Assembly: GCF_003752025.1 (NCBI RefSeq)
Contig: NZ_RJKR01000006.1
Span: 221,466-285,465, forward strand
DNA from: Curtobacterium sp. PhB115
Lineage (GTDB): Bacteria > Actinomycetota > Actinomycetes > Actinomycetales > Microbacteriaceae
Direction: 5' to 3'
DNA length: 64,000 bases
The notes beneath the pieces were generated by a model, which did no database searches, was not told the DNA's origin, and was given only the letters and a program-made list of their open reading frames with translations. A program made the translations under genes and the position numbers. Shown here in pieces: positions 1 to 7,695 of the stretch; within the stretch, counting starts at the first letter, position 1; every line of letters begins with the position of its first letter.

Positions 1-1
1 C

Positions 2-3000
2 GGTGACACCCTGCTGTCGGTGGCGGTGCCGGACGCCGACCGCGCGGCGATCACGCTCACCGCCGGTGGCGGCTCGCTGGACTACACGCGCCCGCCACGG
101 CTCCTGCCCGAGGACCACCCGTCGGTCTTCAAGCTGCCGGCGGTGCCGGCGCAGCAGTCGCGGCGGTCGATCCCGATCATCGCGGCGCTCGCGCCGCTCG
201 GCATGGCCGCGGTGATGATCTCGATCTTCCACAACGTCGCCTACCTCGCGTTCGGTCTGATGTCGCCGATCATCATGTTCGGCAACGCCTGGTGGGACCG
301 TCGGAACGGCAAGAAGACCCACAAGCAGCGCGTCGCCGAGTACGAGGAGACCAAGAAGGCGGTCGAGGCGGACGCCCTGGAGGCAGTGGTCCGGTACCAG
401 CGCGAGTTGCGTGCCAGCGCACCAGACCCTGCTGCCGTGCTCGACGTGGCGTTGCGACGTCGCGCCCGACTGTGGGAACGGCGGCGCACCGATCCGGACT
501 ACCTGACGCTGCGCGTCGGCACGGCCGACGTGCCGTCCGGCGTGGTGCTCGAGGACCCGGCGGCCCTCGAGCACCGTCGCGCGGTCGACAAGCTGGCCGA
601 GGACGTCCCGGTGGTCGTCGACCTCGGCGAGCAGGGCGTCGTGGGTGTCGCCGGCCGCGACGAGCACACGCGGCACCTGACGTCGTGGTTCGTCGCACAG
701 CTCGCGGTCCTGCAGAGCCCGCGCGACACCCAGTTCGTGGTGCTGACGGACGCGCGGTCGGCGGACGAGTGGTCGTGGCTGCGCTGGATCCCGCAGGCCC
801 GTCCGGGCTTCGGACAGGACGCCGTGATCGCGATCGGCAACGACGCCGAGACCCTCGGGTCGCGCGTCGCCGAAGTGGGGCAGCTCATCGACGCGCGCCA
901 GCGGGCGATGCGCGAGTCGAACGTCCGGGGCCTCCCCGGTCCCGACGTCGTCGTGGTGCTCGACGGCGCTCGACGCCTGCGTGCGCTGCCCGGCCTGATC
1001 CGGATCCTGAAAGAGGGGCCGGCGGTCGGCGTGCGGGCGATCTGCATCGAGGAAGAGGCACGGCTGCTCCCCGAGGAGTGCTCGGTCGTGGTCACCGTCG
1101 GCCCGGAGCGCATCCGCGTCGCTGCCCAGCGTCAGGCGACGGTCACCGACGTCCGGCCGGACCGGATCCCGGACGGCTGGTTCGAGACGGTCGCCCGTGC
1201 GGTGGCCCCGATGGTCGACGCCGACGACGAGAGCGACGCCGGCGGGCTGCCGTCCTCGTCACGCCTGCTCGACGTCATGCTGCTCGAACCGCCGACGGCT
1301 CGCGCGATCACCGGCAAGTGGACCGCCCGACCGCGGACGACCGAGGTCGTCGTCGGCGAGAGCCTCGACGGTCCGTTCGCGTTCGACCTGCGGCGGGACG
1401 GCCCGCACGGGCTCGTCGCCGGCACCACGGGCTCCGGCAAGTCGGAACTCCTGCAGACCATCGTGGCCTCGCTCGCGGCCACGAACACGCCAGAGGGCAT
1501 GAACTTCGTCCTCATCGACTACAAGGGCGGCGCTGCCTTCCGGGACTTCGCGCCCCTGCCGCACACCGTCGGCATGGTGACCGACCTCGACACGCACCTG
1601 GTCGAGCGCGCGCTGGAGTCCCTCGGCGCCGAGCTGCGCCGCCGTGAGCACCTGTTGGCCGACGCCGCCGCGAAGGACATCGAGGACTACCTCGACCGCC
1701 TCGGCCGGGGTGAGCCGCTCCCGCCGATGCCGCGCCTGCTCATCGTGATCGACGAGTTCGCGAGCCTGGTGCGCGAGCTGCCCGACTTCGTCACGGGGCT
1801 CGTCAACATCGCACAGCGCGGCCGTTCGCTCGGCATCCACCTGATCCTCGCGACGCAACGACCGACGGGTGTCGTCTCGAACGACATCCGCGCCAACACG
1901 AACCTGCGGATCGCGCTGCGTGTGACCGACTCGAGCGAGAGCACCGACGTCATCGACGCCGGTGACGCCGCGCAGATCCAGAAGAGCACGCCCGGCCGTG
2001 GCTACATCCGGCTCGGCGCCGGTGCGCTGCTGCCGTTCCAGTCCGGTCGCGTCGGTGGCCGCCGCCCCGGGCAGTCGACCCAGCGGAAGCACGTCTGGGC
2101 CGGTGCCGTCTCCTGGTCGGCGCTCGGCACCACCCCGCCGGCGCCGCCGAAGTCGCAGGAACAGCACACCGACGAGCGCACCGACCTGCAGGAACTCGTC
2201 GGCGCCGTCACCCAGGCGGCGGCGGACCTCGGTGGCCCGGCGCCGTACCGGCCGTGGCTCGACGCCCTGCCCGAGACCCTGCTCTTCACCGACCTCAACG
2301 ACCGTGCGTGGGAGCTGGACGACAGCACCGCGACCGATGCCCGCGTCGGTCCGCTGCCGTTCGCGCTGCAGGACTTCCCGGCCGAGCAGGCCCAGCGGGT
2401 GCGCAGCTTCGACCTCGACTCCGACGGCCACCTGTACGTCGTCGGCGCCCCGCGGAGCGGCCGCTCGCAGGTCCTCCGCACGATCGCAGCGGCCATCGCC
2501 CGGAACACCTCGACGGCCGACGTCCACGTGTACGCGCTCGACTGCGGCAACGGCGCACTCCTGCCGATCCAGGCCCTCCCGCACGCCGGCGCGGTCGTGC
2601 AGCGGGTGCAGACCGAGCGGGCGCAGCGCCTCCTCACGAAGCTCACGCAGGAGCTCGCACGGCGGCAGCAGGTCCTGGCGGACGGCGGGTTCGCGAGCAT
2701 CGTCGAACAGCGGGCGGCGGCGGTCGTCCCGGCGGAGCGACTCCCCCACGTCGTGTTCATGCTCGACCGCTGGGAGGGCTTCGTCGGTTCCCTCGGAGAA
2801 CTCGACCACGGTGCCCCGACCGACCAGGTGATGACCCTGCTGCGCGAGGGCGCGAGCGTCGGCATCCACCTCGTCGTGACCGGGGACCGCCAGCTGCTCT
2901 CCAGCCGCATGGCCACCCTGGTGGAGGACAAGCTCGTCCTCCGGCTCTCCGACCGCGGCGACTACGGGTTGGCGTCGCTCAACCCGCGCAAGCTCCCCGA

Positions 3001-3853
3001 GCAGGTGCCCGACGGCCGGGCGTTCGCGTCCGAGTCCGCGACGGAGACCCAGATCGCGCTGCTCGCCGCCGCCGGGACGGGCCAGTCGCAGGCCGCGGCG
3101 ATCACCGCCCTGGCGACCTTCGCCACCGAGCGCGACCGAGCCGTCGAACGTGCCCGCCGTCCGTTCCGGGTGGACCAGCTGTCCGGGCCGGTGCCGTTCG
3201 ATCGCGCGTGGGAGATGCGCGACGACGACGCCGACCTGTTCGGCCTGGTCGGCATCGGCGGGGACGACCTCACCGCGATCGGACCCGACCTCGCCGCCGC
3301 CGGCTCGTTCGTCGTCGGCGGTCCCGCGAAGTCCGGCCGCAGCTCGGTCCTGCTGTCCATGGCACGGTCGGTGTTGCGCGAGGGCGGCGAGATCGTCCTC
3401 GTCACCCCGCGGCAGTCCCCGCTCCGCGCACTCGCCGCCGAGCCGGGCGTCCTCGCGGCGCACGAGGGCGTCGACATCGCCGAGGACGACCTCGCACCGC
3501 TGTTCGACGGTCAGCCCGGCCGCCGGGTCCTGGTCATCGACGACGCCGAGCTCGTCAAGGACGCCCCGGCGAAGAGCTGGCTGCAGGCCTTCGTGAAGAG
3601 CGCGGCGGACAACGGTCAGGCGATCGTCGCAGCGGGCCTGACGGCCGAGTTCGGCGTCGGGTTCACCGGGTGGCAGGTCGACATGAAGCGCCGCCGGTCC
3701 GGAGCCCTGCTCAGTCCGCAGGCGATCACCGAGGGCGACCTGCTCGGCATGCGACTCCCGCGCAGCAGCATCGTCGAGCGCGTGCAGGTCGGCTCGGCGA
3801 TCGTGCACCTGGGCGACGGCGAACTGGTGTCCGTGCAGGTGCCGACGCCCTGA
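2..3853 (+). CDS. eccC: Type VII secretion FtsK/SpoIIIE ATPase EccC, 5' truncated
   Basis: The frame is open from base 2, so the N-terminus lies outside the window; 1283 residues are visible. EccC is the membrane motor of the type VII (ESX/WXG100) secretion system. Two hydrophobic segments follow a short visible N-terminal piece (about nt 175-285), then three FtsK/SpoIIIE ATPase modules. Module 1 has a full Walker A, GTTGSGKS (nt 1421-1444), and Walker B LLIVIDEF (about nt 1738). Modules 2 and 3 have P-loop-like GAPRSGRS (nt 2444-2467) and GGPAKSGRS (nt 3317-3343), both with Arg where the P-loop Lys is expected; acidic strands MLDRW and LVIDD follow. No Esx substrate or other Ecc gene is in the window, so the partners must lie upstream. 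Family assignment is strong; whether it is an EccC-like or EssC-like (FHA-bearing) form cannot be told without the N-terminus. Confidence 0.88.
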   Translation, partial: GDTLLSVAVPDADRAAITLTAGGGSLDYTRPPRLLPEDHPSVFKLPAVPAQQSRRSIPIIAALAPLGMAAVMISIFHNVAYLAFGLMSPIIMFGNAWWDRRNGKKTHKQRVAEYEETKKAVEADALEAVVRYQRELRASAPDPAAVLDVALRRRARLWERRRTDPDYLTLRVGTADVPSGVVLEDPAALEHRRAVDKLAEDVPVVVDLGEQGVVGVAGRDEHTRHLTSWFVAQLAVLQSPRDTQFVVLTDARSADEWSWLRWIPQARPGFGQDAVIAIGNDAETLGSRVAEVGQLIDARQRAMRESNVRGLPGPDVVVVLDGARRLRALPGLIRILKEGPAVGVRAICIEEEARLLPEECSVVVTVGPERIRVAAQRQATVTDVRPDRIPDGWFETVARAVAPMVDADDESDAGGLPSSSRLLDVMLLEPPTARAITGKWTARPRTTEVVVGESLDGPFAFDLRRDGPHGLVAGTTGSGKSELLQTIVASLAATNTPEGMNFVLIDYKGGAAFRDFAPLPHTVGMVTDLDTHLVERALESLGAELRRREHLLADAAAKDIEDYLDRLGRGEPLPPMPRLLIVIDEFASLVRELPDFVTGLVNIAQRGRSLGIHLILATQRPTGVVSNDIRANTNLRIALRVTDSSESTDVIDAGDAAQIQKSTPGRGYIRLGAGALLPFQSGRVGGRRPGQSTQRKHVWAGAVSWSALGTTPPAPPKSQEQHTDERTDLQELVGAVTQAAADLGGPAPYRPWLDALPETLLFTDLNDRAWELDDSTATDARVGPLPFALQDFPAEQAQRVRSFDLDSDGHLYVVGAPRSGRSQVLRTIAAAIARNTSTADVHVYALDCGNGALLPIQALPHAGAVVQRVQTERAQRLLTKLTQELARRQQVLADGGFASIVEQRAAAVVPAERLPHVVFMLDRWEGFVGSLGELDHGAPTDQVMTLLREGASVGIHLVVTGDRQLLSSRMATLVEDKLVLRLSDRGDYGLASLNPRKLPEQVPDGRAFASESATETQIALLAAAGTGQSQAAAITALATFATERDRAVERARRPFRVDQLSGPVPFDRAWEMRDDDADLFGLVGIGGDDLTAIGPDLAAAGSFVVGGPAKSGRSSVLLSMARSVLREGGEIVLVTPRQSPLRALAAEPGVLAAHEGVDIAEDDLAPLFDGQPGRRVLVIDDAELVKDAPAKSWLQAFVKSAADNGQAIVAAGLTAEFGVGFTGWQVDMKRRRSGALLSPQAITEGDLLGMRLPRSSIVERVQVGSAIVHLGDGELVSVQVPTP

Positions 3854-3876
3854 GGTCGGGCAGTCGCCACTGTTTC

Positions 3877-3906
3877 TTGTCGCATTGACAATTACCGTGG
3901 TACGGT
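3877..3906 (+). promoter_or_regulatory. Leaderless promoter with two inverted repeats before the NAD salvage operon
   Basis: TTGTC-N5-GACAA (3877-3891) is directly followed by ACCGT-GGT-ACGGT (3894-3906). The last hexamer, TACGGT (3901-3906), is a good actinobacterial -10 and ends six bases before the ATG at 3913; TTGTCG (3877-3882) lies 18 bases upstream as a weak -35. No Shine-Dalgarno fits, so a leaderless transcript is likely. The repeats cover both promoter elements and are candidate operators for the Nudix-type regulator encoded as third gene of the operon. The operator role is inferred. Confidence 0.5.
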
Positions 3907-3912
3907 CGAGTC

Positions 3913-4758
3913 ATGGCAGTCGAACTCAGCACCTGGGACGCCCAGGGCAACCAGACGACACCGACGTTCTCCACCATGCGGTTCCCCGCCGGTGAAGCCC
4001 ACGTCAAGGTCGCGAACGACACCGCCGAGCCGGGGGGCACCACCGAGATCGCGACCCTGCGCGGCACGAGCGGCGACGACCTCCTCATGCTCGGCATGTG
4101 GGCGGACGCCGTCCGGCAGCGCGGATCGAAGTCCGTCGCGCTCATCCCGTACCTGCCGGGCGCTCGGCAGGACCGCGGCATCCCGTTCGGCGCGAAGGTC
4201 TACGCCGACGTGCTCAACGGGTTCCACCTCGACCAGGTGATCGCGTTCGACCCGCACTCGCCGGTCATCGTCGGCCTGGTCGACAACCTGACCGTCGTCA
4301 CGAGCGAACGGGTCGTCGCCGAGGCGGTCATCCGTGGCCACGACGGCGGCTCGCCGTACGACGGCATCATCGCTCCCGACAAGGGCGCCGTCGCGCGGGC
4401 CACCGCCGTCGCCGATGCCTGCGGCCTCCCGCTGTACCGCGCCGAGAAGCACCGCAACCCCGACACCGGCAAGCTCGACGGGTTCACCTGCGAGCCCCTG
4501 CCCGAGACCGGCCGGTTCCTGGTCGTCGACGACATCTGCGACGGTGGCGGCACCTTCATGGGCCTCGCCGGCTCGACCGGACTGCCGAAGGAGCGACTCG
4601 GTCTCTGGGTCTCGCACGGCGTCTTCTCCGGCCGAGCCCCGCAGCTCGCCGAGCACTTCGGCGAGATCGTCACCACCGACTCGTACCCCGCGCAGAACGC
4701 CATCGAGGGCCTGCGCACGATCGCACTCACCCCCTACCTGACGGAGCAGATCCGATGA
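3913..4758 (+). CDS. Ribose-phosphate pyrophosphokinase-like protein of NAD salvage
   Basis: 281 residues, shorter than the usual 310-330 of housekeeping Prs. It contains the synthetase signature IPYLPGARQDRG (about residues 78-89; housekeeping enzymes have PYxxYARQDR) and the PRPP-binding loop VVDDICDGGGTF near residue 200. It should make PRPP from ribose 5-phosphate and ATP. It overlaps the next gene by ATGA, and that gene, a nicotinamide phosphoribosyltransferase, consumes PRPP; the pair is known from phage and bacterial NAD salvage modules, so a dedicated PRPP supply is the likely role. A second, housekeeping prs is expected elsewhere in the genome. The start at 3913 is set by the promoter spacing and absence of in-frame alternatives with better context. 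Confidence 0.85.
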   Translation: MAVELSTWDAQGNQTTPTFSTMRFPAGEAHVKVANDTAEPGGTTEIATLRGTSGDDLLMLGMWADAVRQRGSKSVALIPYLPGARQDRGIPFGAKVYADVLNGFHLDQVIAFDPHSPVIVGLVDNLTVVTSERVVAEAVIRGHDGGSPYDGIIAPDKGAVARATAVADACGLPLYRAEKHRNPDTGKLDGFTCEPLPETGRFLVVDDICDGGGTFMGLAGSTGLPKERLGLWVSHGVFSGRAPQLAEHFGEIVTTDSYPAQNAIEGLRTIALTPYLTEQIR

Positions 4759-6356
4759 CGCAGACCGCGAGCACCACGACCAGCACGACCAGCACGACCA
4801 CCGGGACGACCACGGGGATCGAGCCGCGCATCACCACGGCGAGCCCGATCGCACCCCTGCTGGCGGTCGACGGCTACAAGCACTCGCACCGGCAGGTCTA
4901 CCCCGCCGGCACCACCCGCATCCTGATCAACTGGACGAACCGGTCGAACGCGCACATGCCCGAGTCGACCCACGCCGTGGTCTTCGGCCTGCAGGCGTTC
5001 ATCCAGCGCTCGCTCGTCGAGGCCTGGGCGCCGTTCTTCGCCGCGGACGAGGACGAAGTCGCCCGCCTGTTCGACGAGGCGCTGCAGGGCTACTTCGGCC
5101 CGAACCACATCGGCACCGACCACGTCCGCGCCCTGCACCGACTCGGGTACCTGCCGCTCGAGATCCGCGCGCTGCCCGAGGGCACCCTCGCCCCGATCGG
5201 CGTCGCCACCCTGACCGTCGAGAACACCATCGACGAGTTCTTCTGGCTGCCCAACTACATCGAGACCGCCCTGTCGGCCTCGATCTGGCACCCCTCGACC
5301 GTCGCGACCAAGGCGCTCGAGTACCGCGACCTGATGGAGGACTGGGCCGCACGCACCGGTGCGGTCCCCGCCAGCATCGACTTCGCCGCCCACGACTTCT
5401 CGTTCCGCGGGCAGTCGAGCATCGAGTCGGCCGCAGCCGGTGGCGCCGGACACCTGCTCTCCTTCCTCGGCACCGACTCGATGCCGTCGCTCGACTTCAT
5501 CGACCGGTACTACCCGGGCGACAACGGCTGGGTGGCCGCGAGCGTCCCCGCCACCGAGCACAGCGTGATGTGCGTCCGCGGGGCCGAGGGCGAGCTCGCC
5601 ACCTTCGAGCAGATCCTCGACGTGTACCCGACGGGCATCGTCTCGGCGGTCAGCGACGGCTTCGACCTGTTCAAGGTCATCACCGAGACCCTCCCGCAGC
5701 TCAAGGGCCGCATCACCGGCCGCGACGGCAAGCTCGTCATCCGTCCCGACTCGGGCGACCCGGTCGACATCGTCACCGGCACCGTCCACGGCGTCGACGA
5801 GGCCGAGCTGTCCGCCGCCGACCGCAGCGACGAGCAGAAGGGTGTCGTCGAGCTCCTCGACGAGATCTTCGGCCACACCGTGAACGAGCAGGGCTTCAAG
5901 GTCCTCGACCAGCACATCGGCGTCATCTACGGCGACAGCATCACGCTCGACCGTGCCCGTCGGATCTACGAGCGCCTCGCCGCCAAGGGCTACGCGAGCG
6001 ACAACATCGTGCTCGGCATCGGCTCGTACACGTACCAGTACATGACGCGCGACAACCTCGGCAGTGCCGTCAAGGCCACCTGGGCGCTCGTGGACGGTGA
6101 GCCGGTCGACATCCAGAAGGACCCGAAGACCGGCAGCGGCAAGAAGAGCGCGAAGGGTCGGATCGCCCTGCACCGCGACGAGACCGGCGAGATCCGGCAG
6201 ACCGACCAGGCCACGGCAGAGGACGAGGCGACCAGCCTGCTCCAGCCGGTGTGGATCGACGGGCGCTTCACGCGCCTCCAGTCCTTCGCCGACGTCCGGC
6301 AGACGCTCCGTGACGAACGCGCAGCACGCGCAGACCGACGGGCGGCACGGGTGTGA
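4755..6356 (+). CDS. nadV: Nicotinamide phosphoribosyltransferase (NAMPT/NadV family)
   Basis: 533 residues. NAMPT condenses nicotinamide with PRPP to nicotinamide mononucleotide, the first step of one-step NAD salvage. Family motifs are visible: YKHSHRQVYPAGT close to the N-terminus, the DFSFRGQSSIES segment (typical D-F-x-x-RG of this fold), VSDGFDLFKV, and RPDSGDPVDIVTG, which binds the ribose-phosphate. Residues 3-21 are a low-complexity Thr/Ser run (TSTTTSTTSTTTGTTTG-like) not seen in most homologues. The ATG at 4755 overlaps the stop of the PRPP synthetase gene, and the stop overlaps the GTG of the regulator gene, so the three are translationally coupled. Confidence 0.92.
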   Translation: MTQTASTTTSTTSTTTGTTTGIEPRITTASPIAPLLAVDGYKHSHRQVYPAGTTRILINWTNRSNAHMPESTHAVVFGLQAFIQRSLVEAWAPFFAADEDEVARLFDEALQGYFGPNHIGTDHVRALHRLGYLPLEIRALPEGTLAPIGVATLTVENTIDEFFWLPNYIETALSASIWHPSTVATKALEYRDLMEDWAARTGAVPASIDFAAHDFSFRGQSSIESAAAGGAGHLLSFLGTDSMPSLDFIDRYYPGDNGWVAASVPATEHSVMCVRGAEGELATFEQILDVYPTGIVSAVSDGFDLFKVITETLPQLKGRITGRDGKLVIRPDSGDPVDIVTGTVHGVDEAELSAADRSDEQKGVVELLDEIFGHTVNEQGFKVLDQHIGVIYGDSITLDRARRIYERLAAKGYASDNIVLGIGSYTYQYMTRDNLGSAVKATWALVDGEPVDIQKDPKTGSGKKSAKGRIALHRDETGEIRQTDQATAEDEATSLLQPVWIDGRFTRLQSFADVRQTLRDERAARADRRAARV

Positions 6357-7006
6357 CCGACGCCGGTCCGGCGACCCGCGACCAACCGCTCATCGCGATC
6401 GACGTCGTCCCGATGTCGTTCGCGGGGGCGGACGGTCTGCGGGTCGCCACCGCGCGTCGGGCGTACGCCCCCTTCGCCGGCCTGGAGGCGCTCCCCGGCG
6501 TGCTCCTGCAGGGTTCCGAGATCCTGCAGGACGGTGCGCGACGCGCACTGCGGACCAAGGCCGGGATCGAGGCAGCTGCGGTCCGCCACCTCGCACAGGT
6601 CGGCGCGTTCGACGGCCCCGACCGCGACCCGCGCAGCACGGCGATCAGCATCGCGTTCCTCGCGGTCGTCGACCCCGCGGCGAACGCCGACGCGACGTGG
6701 CACGACACGACGGCGTCCCTGCCGCTCGGCCTGCCGTTCGACCACGACCGGATCGTCGACGCCGCGCTCGAGCACGCCCGGCTGCGCCTCTGGTCGGACC
6801 TGCCGCTGACCCGCGCGCTGCTCGGCGACCCGTTCACCACCGCCGACGCCGCACGCCTGCGCACGGCACTGACCGGGACGCCTCCGGACCCCGGCAACCT
6901 CAACCGGATGCTCCGCACCAACCCGGCGCTCACCCGCGTCGAGGCGCCCGCCGCCGCCGGGCCCCGAGGCGGACGTCCCCCGGCAGCCTGGACGTGGCAG
7001 GGCTGA
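6353..7006 (+). CDS. NrtR-type Nudix-related transcriptional regulator of NAD metabolism
   Basis: 217 residues from a GTG that overlaps the upstream stop (GTGA). The N-terminal two thirds are a Nudix fold: a strand with IAIDVVPMSFA, then a degenerate Nudix box (LLQGSEILQDGARRALRTKA) that lacks the REUXEE metal-binding glutamates, so hydrolysis is unlikely. The C-terminal part (LTRALLGDPFTTADAARLR onward) matches the winged-helix end of NrtR regulators, which sense ADP-ribose or NAD-derived ligands and repress NAD genes. Its place as last gene of the PRPP synthetase-NAMPT operon supports autoregulation through the inverted repeats at 3877-3906. A catalytic Nudix hydrolase is the alternative but the missing box residues argue against it. 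Confidence 0.72.
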   Translation: MTDAGPATRDQPLIAIDVVPMSFAGADGLRVATARRAYAPFAGLEALPGVLLQGSEILQDGARRALRTKAGIEAAAVRHLAQVGAFDGPDRDPRSTAISIAFLAVVDPAANADATWHDTTASLPLGLPFDHDRIVDAALEHARLRLWSDLPLTRALLGDPFTTADAARLRTALTGTPPDPGNLNRMLRTNPALTRVEAPAAAGPRGGRPPAAWTWQG

Positions 7007-7024
7007 CCACGGTTGGGTGGGGGC

Positions 7025-7660
7025 ATGTCCTCCTCCCTGTCCGGTGACGACTCCCTGCACCTGCCCGAGTTCGACGCACCCCCGGAGTCGCCGCTCGACC
7101 TCGCTCAGCAGTGGCTCGACGCCGCGGACGAGCGGGAGGTCTCCGAGCCCAGGTCGATGACGCTCGCCACCGCCGGGTCGGACGGCCGGGTCAGCGCCCG
7201 AACGGTGGACGTCAAGCGGCTCGACGACCGAGGGCTGGTCTTCGGGACCTCCACCCTCAGCCCGAAGGGGCGCCAGCTCGCCGAGAACCCGCACGCGGCG
7301 CTGCAGGTGTACTGGCGCGAGACCATGCAGCAGCTCCGCTTCGAGGGCCGCGCGGTGCAGCTCTCCGACGACGAGTCCGATGCCCTGTTCGCCGACCGCT
7401 CGCCGAAGTCCCGCGCAGCGACCGCGATCGCCGACCAGTCCGCCGTGCTCGAGCCCCGGACCCTGCAGGACCTGATCGACGACGCGAACGTGCTGCTCGA
7501 CGAGTCCGACGACGCCGTACCGCGGCCCGCCGGCTGGGTGGCGTGGCGGCTCGAGCCCGACGTCGTGGAGTTCTGGCACGGCAGTCGCGACCGGATGCAC
7601 CGACGCCTGCAGTACGTGCTCGCCGACGGCGCCTGGTCGGCCACGCGCCTGCAGCCGTAG
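7025..7660 (+). CDS. pdxH: Pyridoxamine 5'-phosphate oxidase family protein
   Basis: 211 residues from the ATG at 7025, which has a G-rich Shine-Dalgarno-like stretch just upstream; a TTG at 7013 would add four residues but has no such signal. FMN-binding split-barrel protein: PRSMTLATAGSDGRVSART and the FGTSTLSPKGRQLAENP segment resemble PdxH positions that bind FMN and PLP, the W-x-E (YWRETMQQLRFEG) dimer strand is present, and the C-terminal WHGSRDRMHRR resembles the PdxH signature region. PdxH oxidises pyridoxamine or pyridoxine 5'-phosphate to pyridoxal 5'-phosphate. A PhzG-like or general flavin oxidase role is possible. It is a single gene, convergent with pcrA. Confidence 0.72.
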   Translation: MSSSLSGDDSLHLPEFDAPPESPLDLAQQWLDAADEREVSEPRSMTLATAGSDGRVSARTVDVKRLDDRGLVFGTSTLSPKGRQLAENPHAALQVYWRETMQQLRFEGRAVQLSDDESDALFADRSPKSRAATAIADQSAVLEPRTLQDLIDDANVLLDESDDAVPRPAGWVAWRLEPDVVEFWHGSRDRMHRRLQYVLADGAWSATRLQP

Positions 7661-7664
7661 CGGT

Positions 7665-7681
7665 CCCCGGCCGGGCCGGGG
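7665..7681. terminator. Bidirectional hairpin terminator between convergent genes
   Basis: CCCCGGC (7665-7671), loop CGG, GCCGGGG (7675-7681): a perfect 7-bp GC stem in the 35-bp gap between the ends of the pdxH-like gene and pcrA. There is no U-tract, as is common for terminators in GC-rich actinobacteria. Confidence 0.5.
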
Positions 7682-7695
7682 CCTGGTGGGTGTGG

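Noticed and set aside
1259..3808. Long antisense frame opposite eccC (849 codons)
   Set aside because: Its repeats of Arg, Gly and Asp are the reverse reading of GC-biased third positions of eccC; no family match or start signal.
3885..3890. TTGACA as a -35 for the NAD operon
   Set aside because: No -10 lies 16-18 bases downstream, since that would overlap the start codon. TTGTCG-N18-TACGGT fits better.
7013..7024. TTG at 7013 as the start of the PdxH-like gene
   Set aside because: ATG at 7025 has the G-rich ribosome-binding stretch directly upstream, which would be inside the gene if TTG were used.
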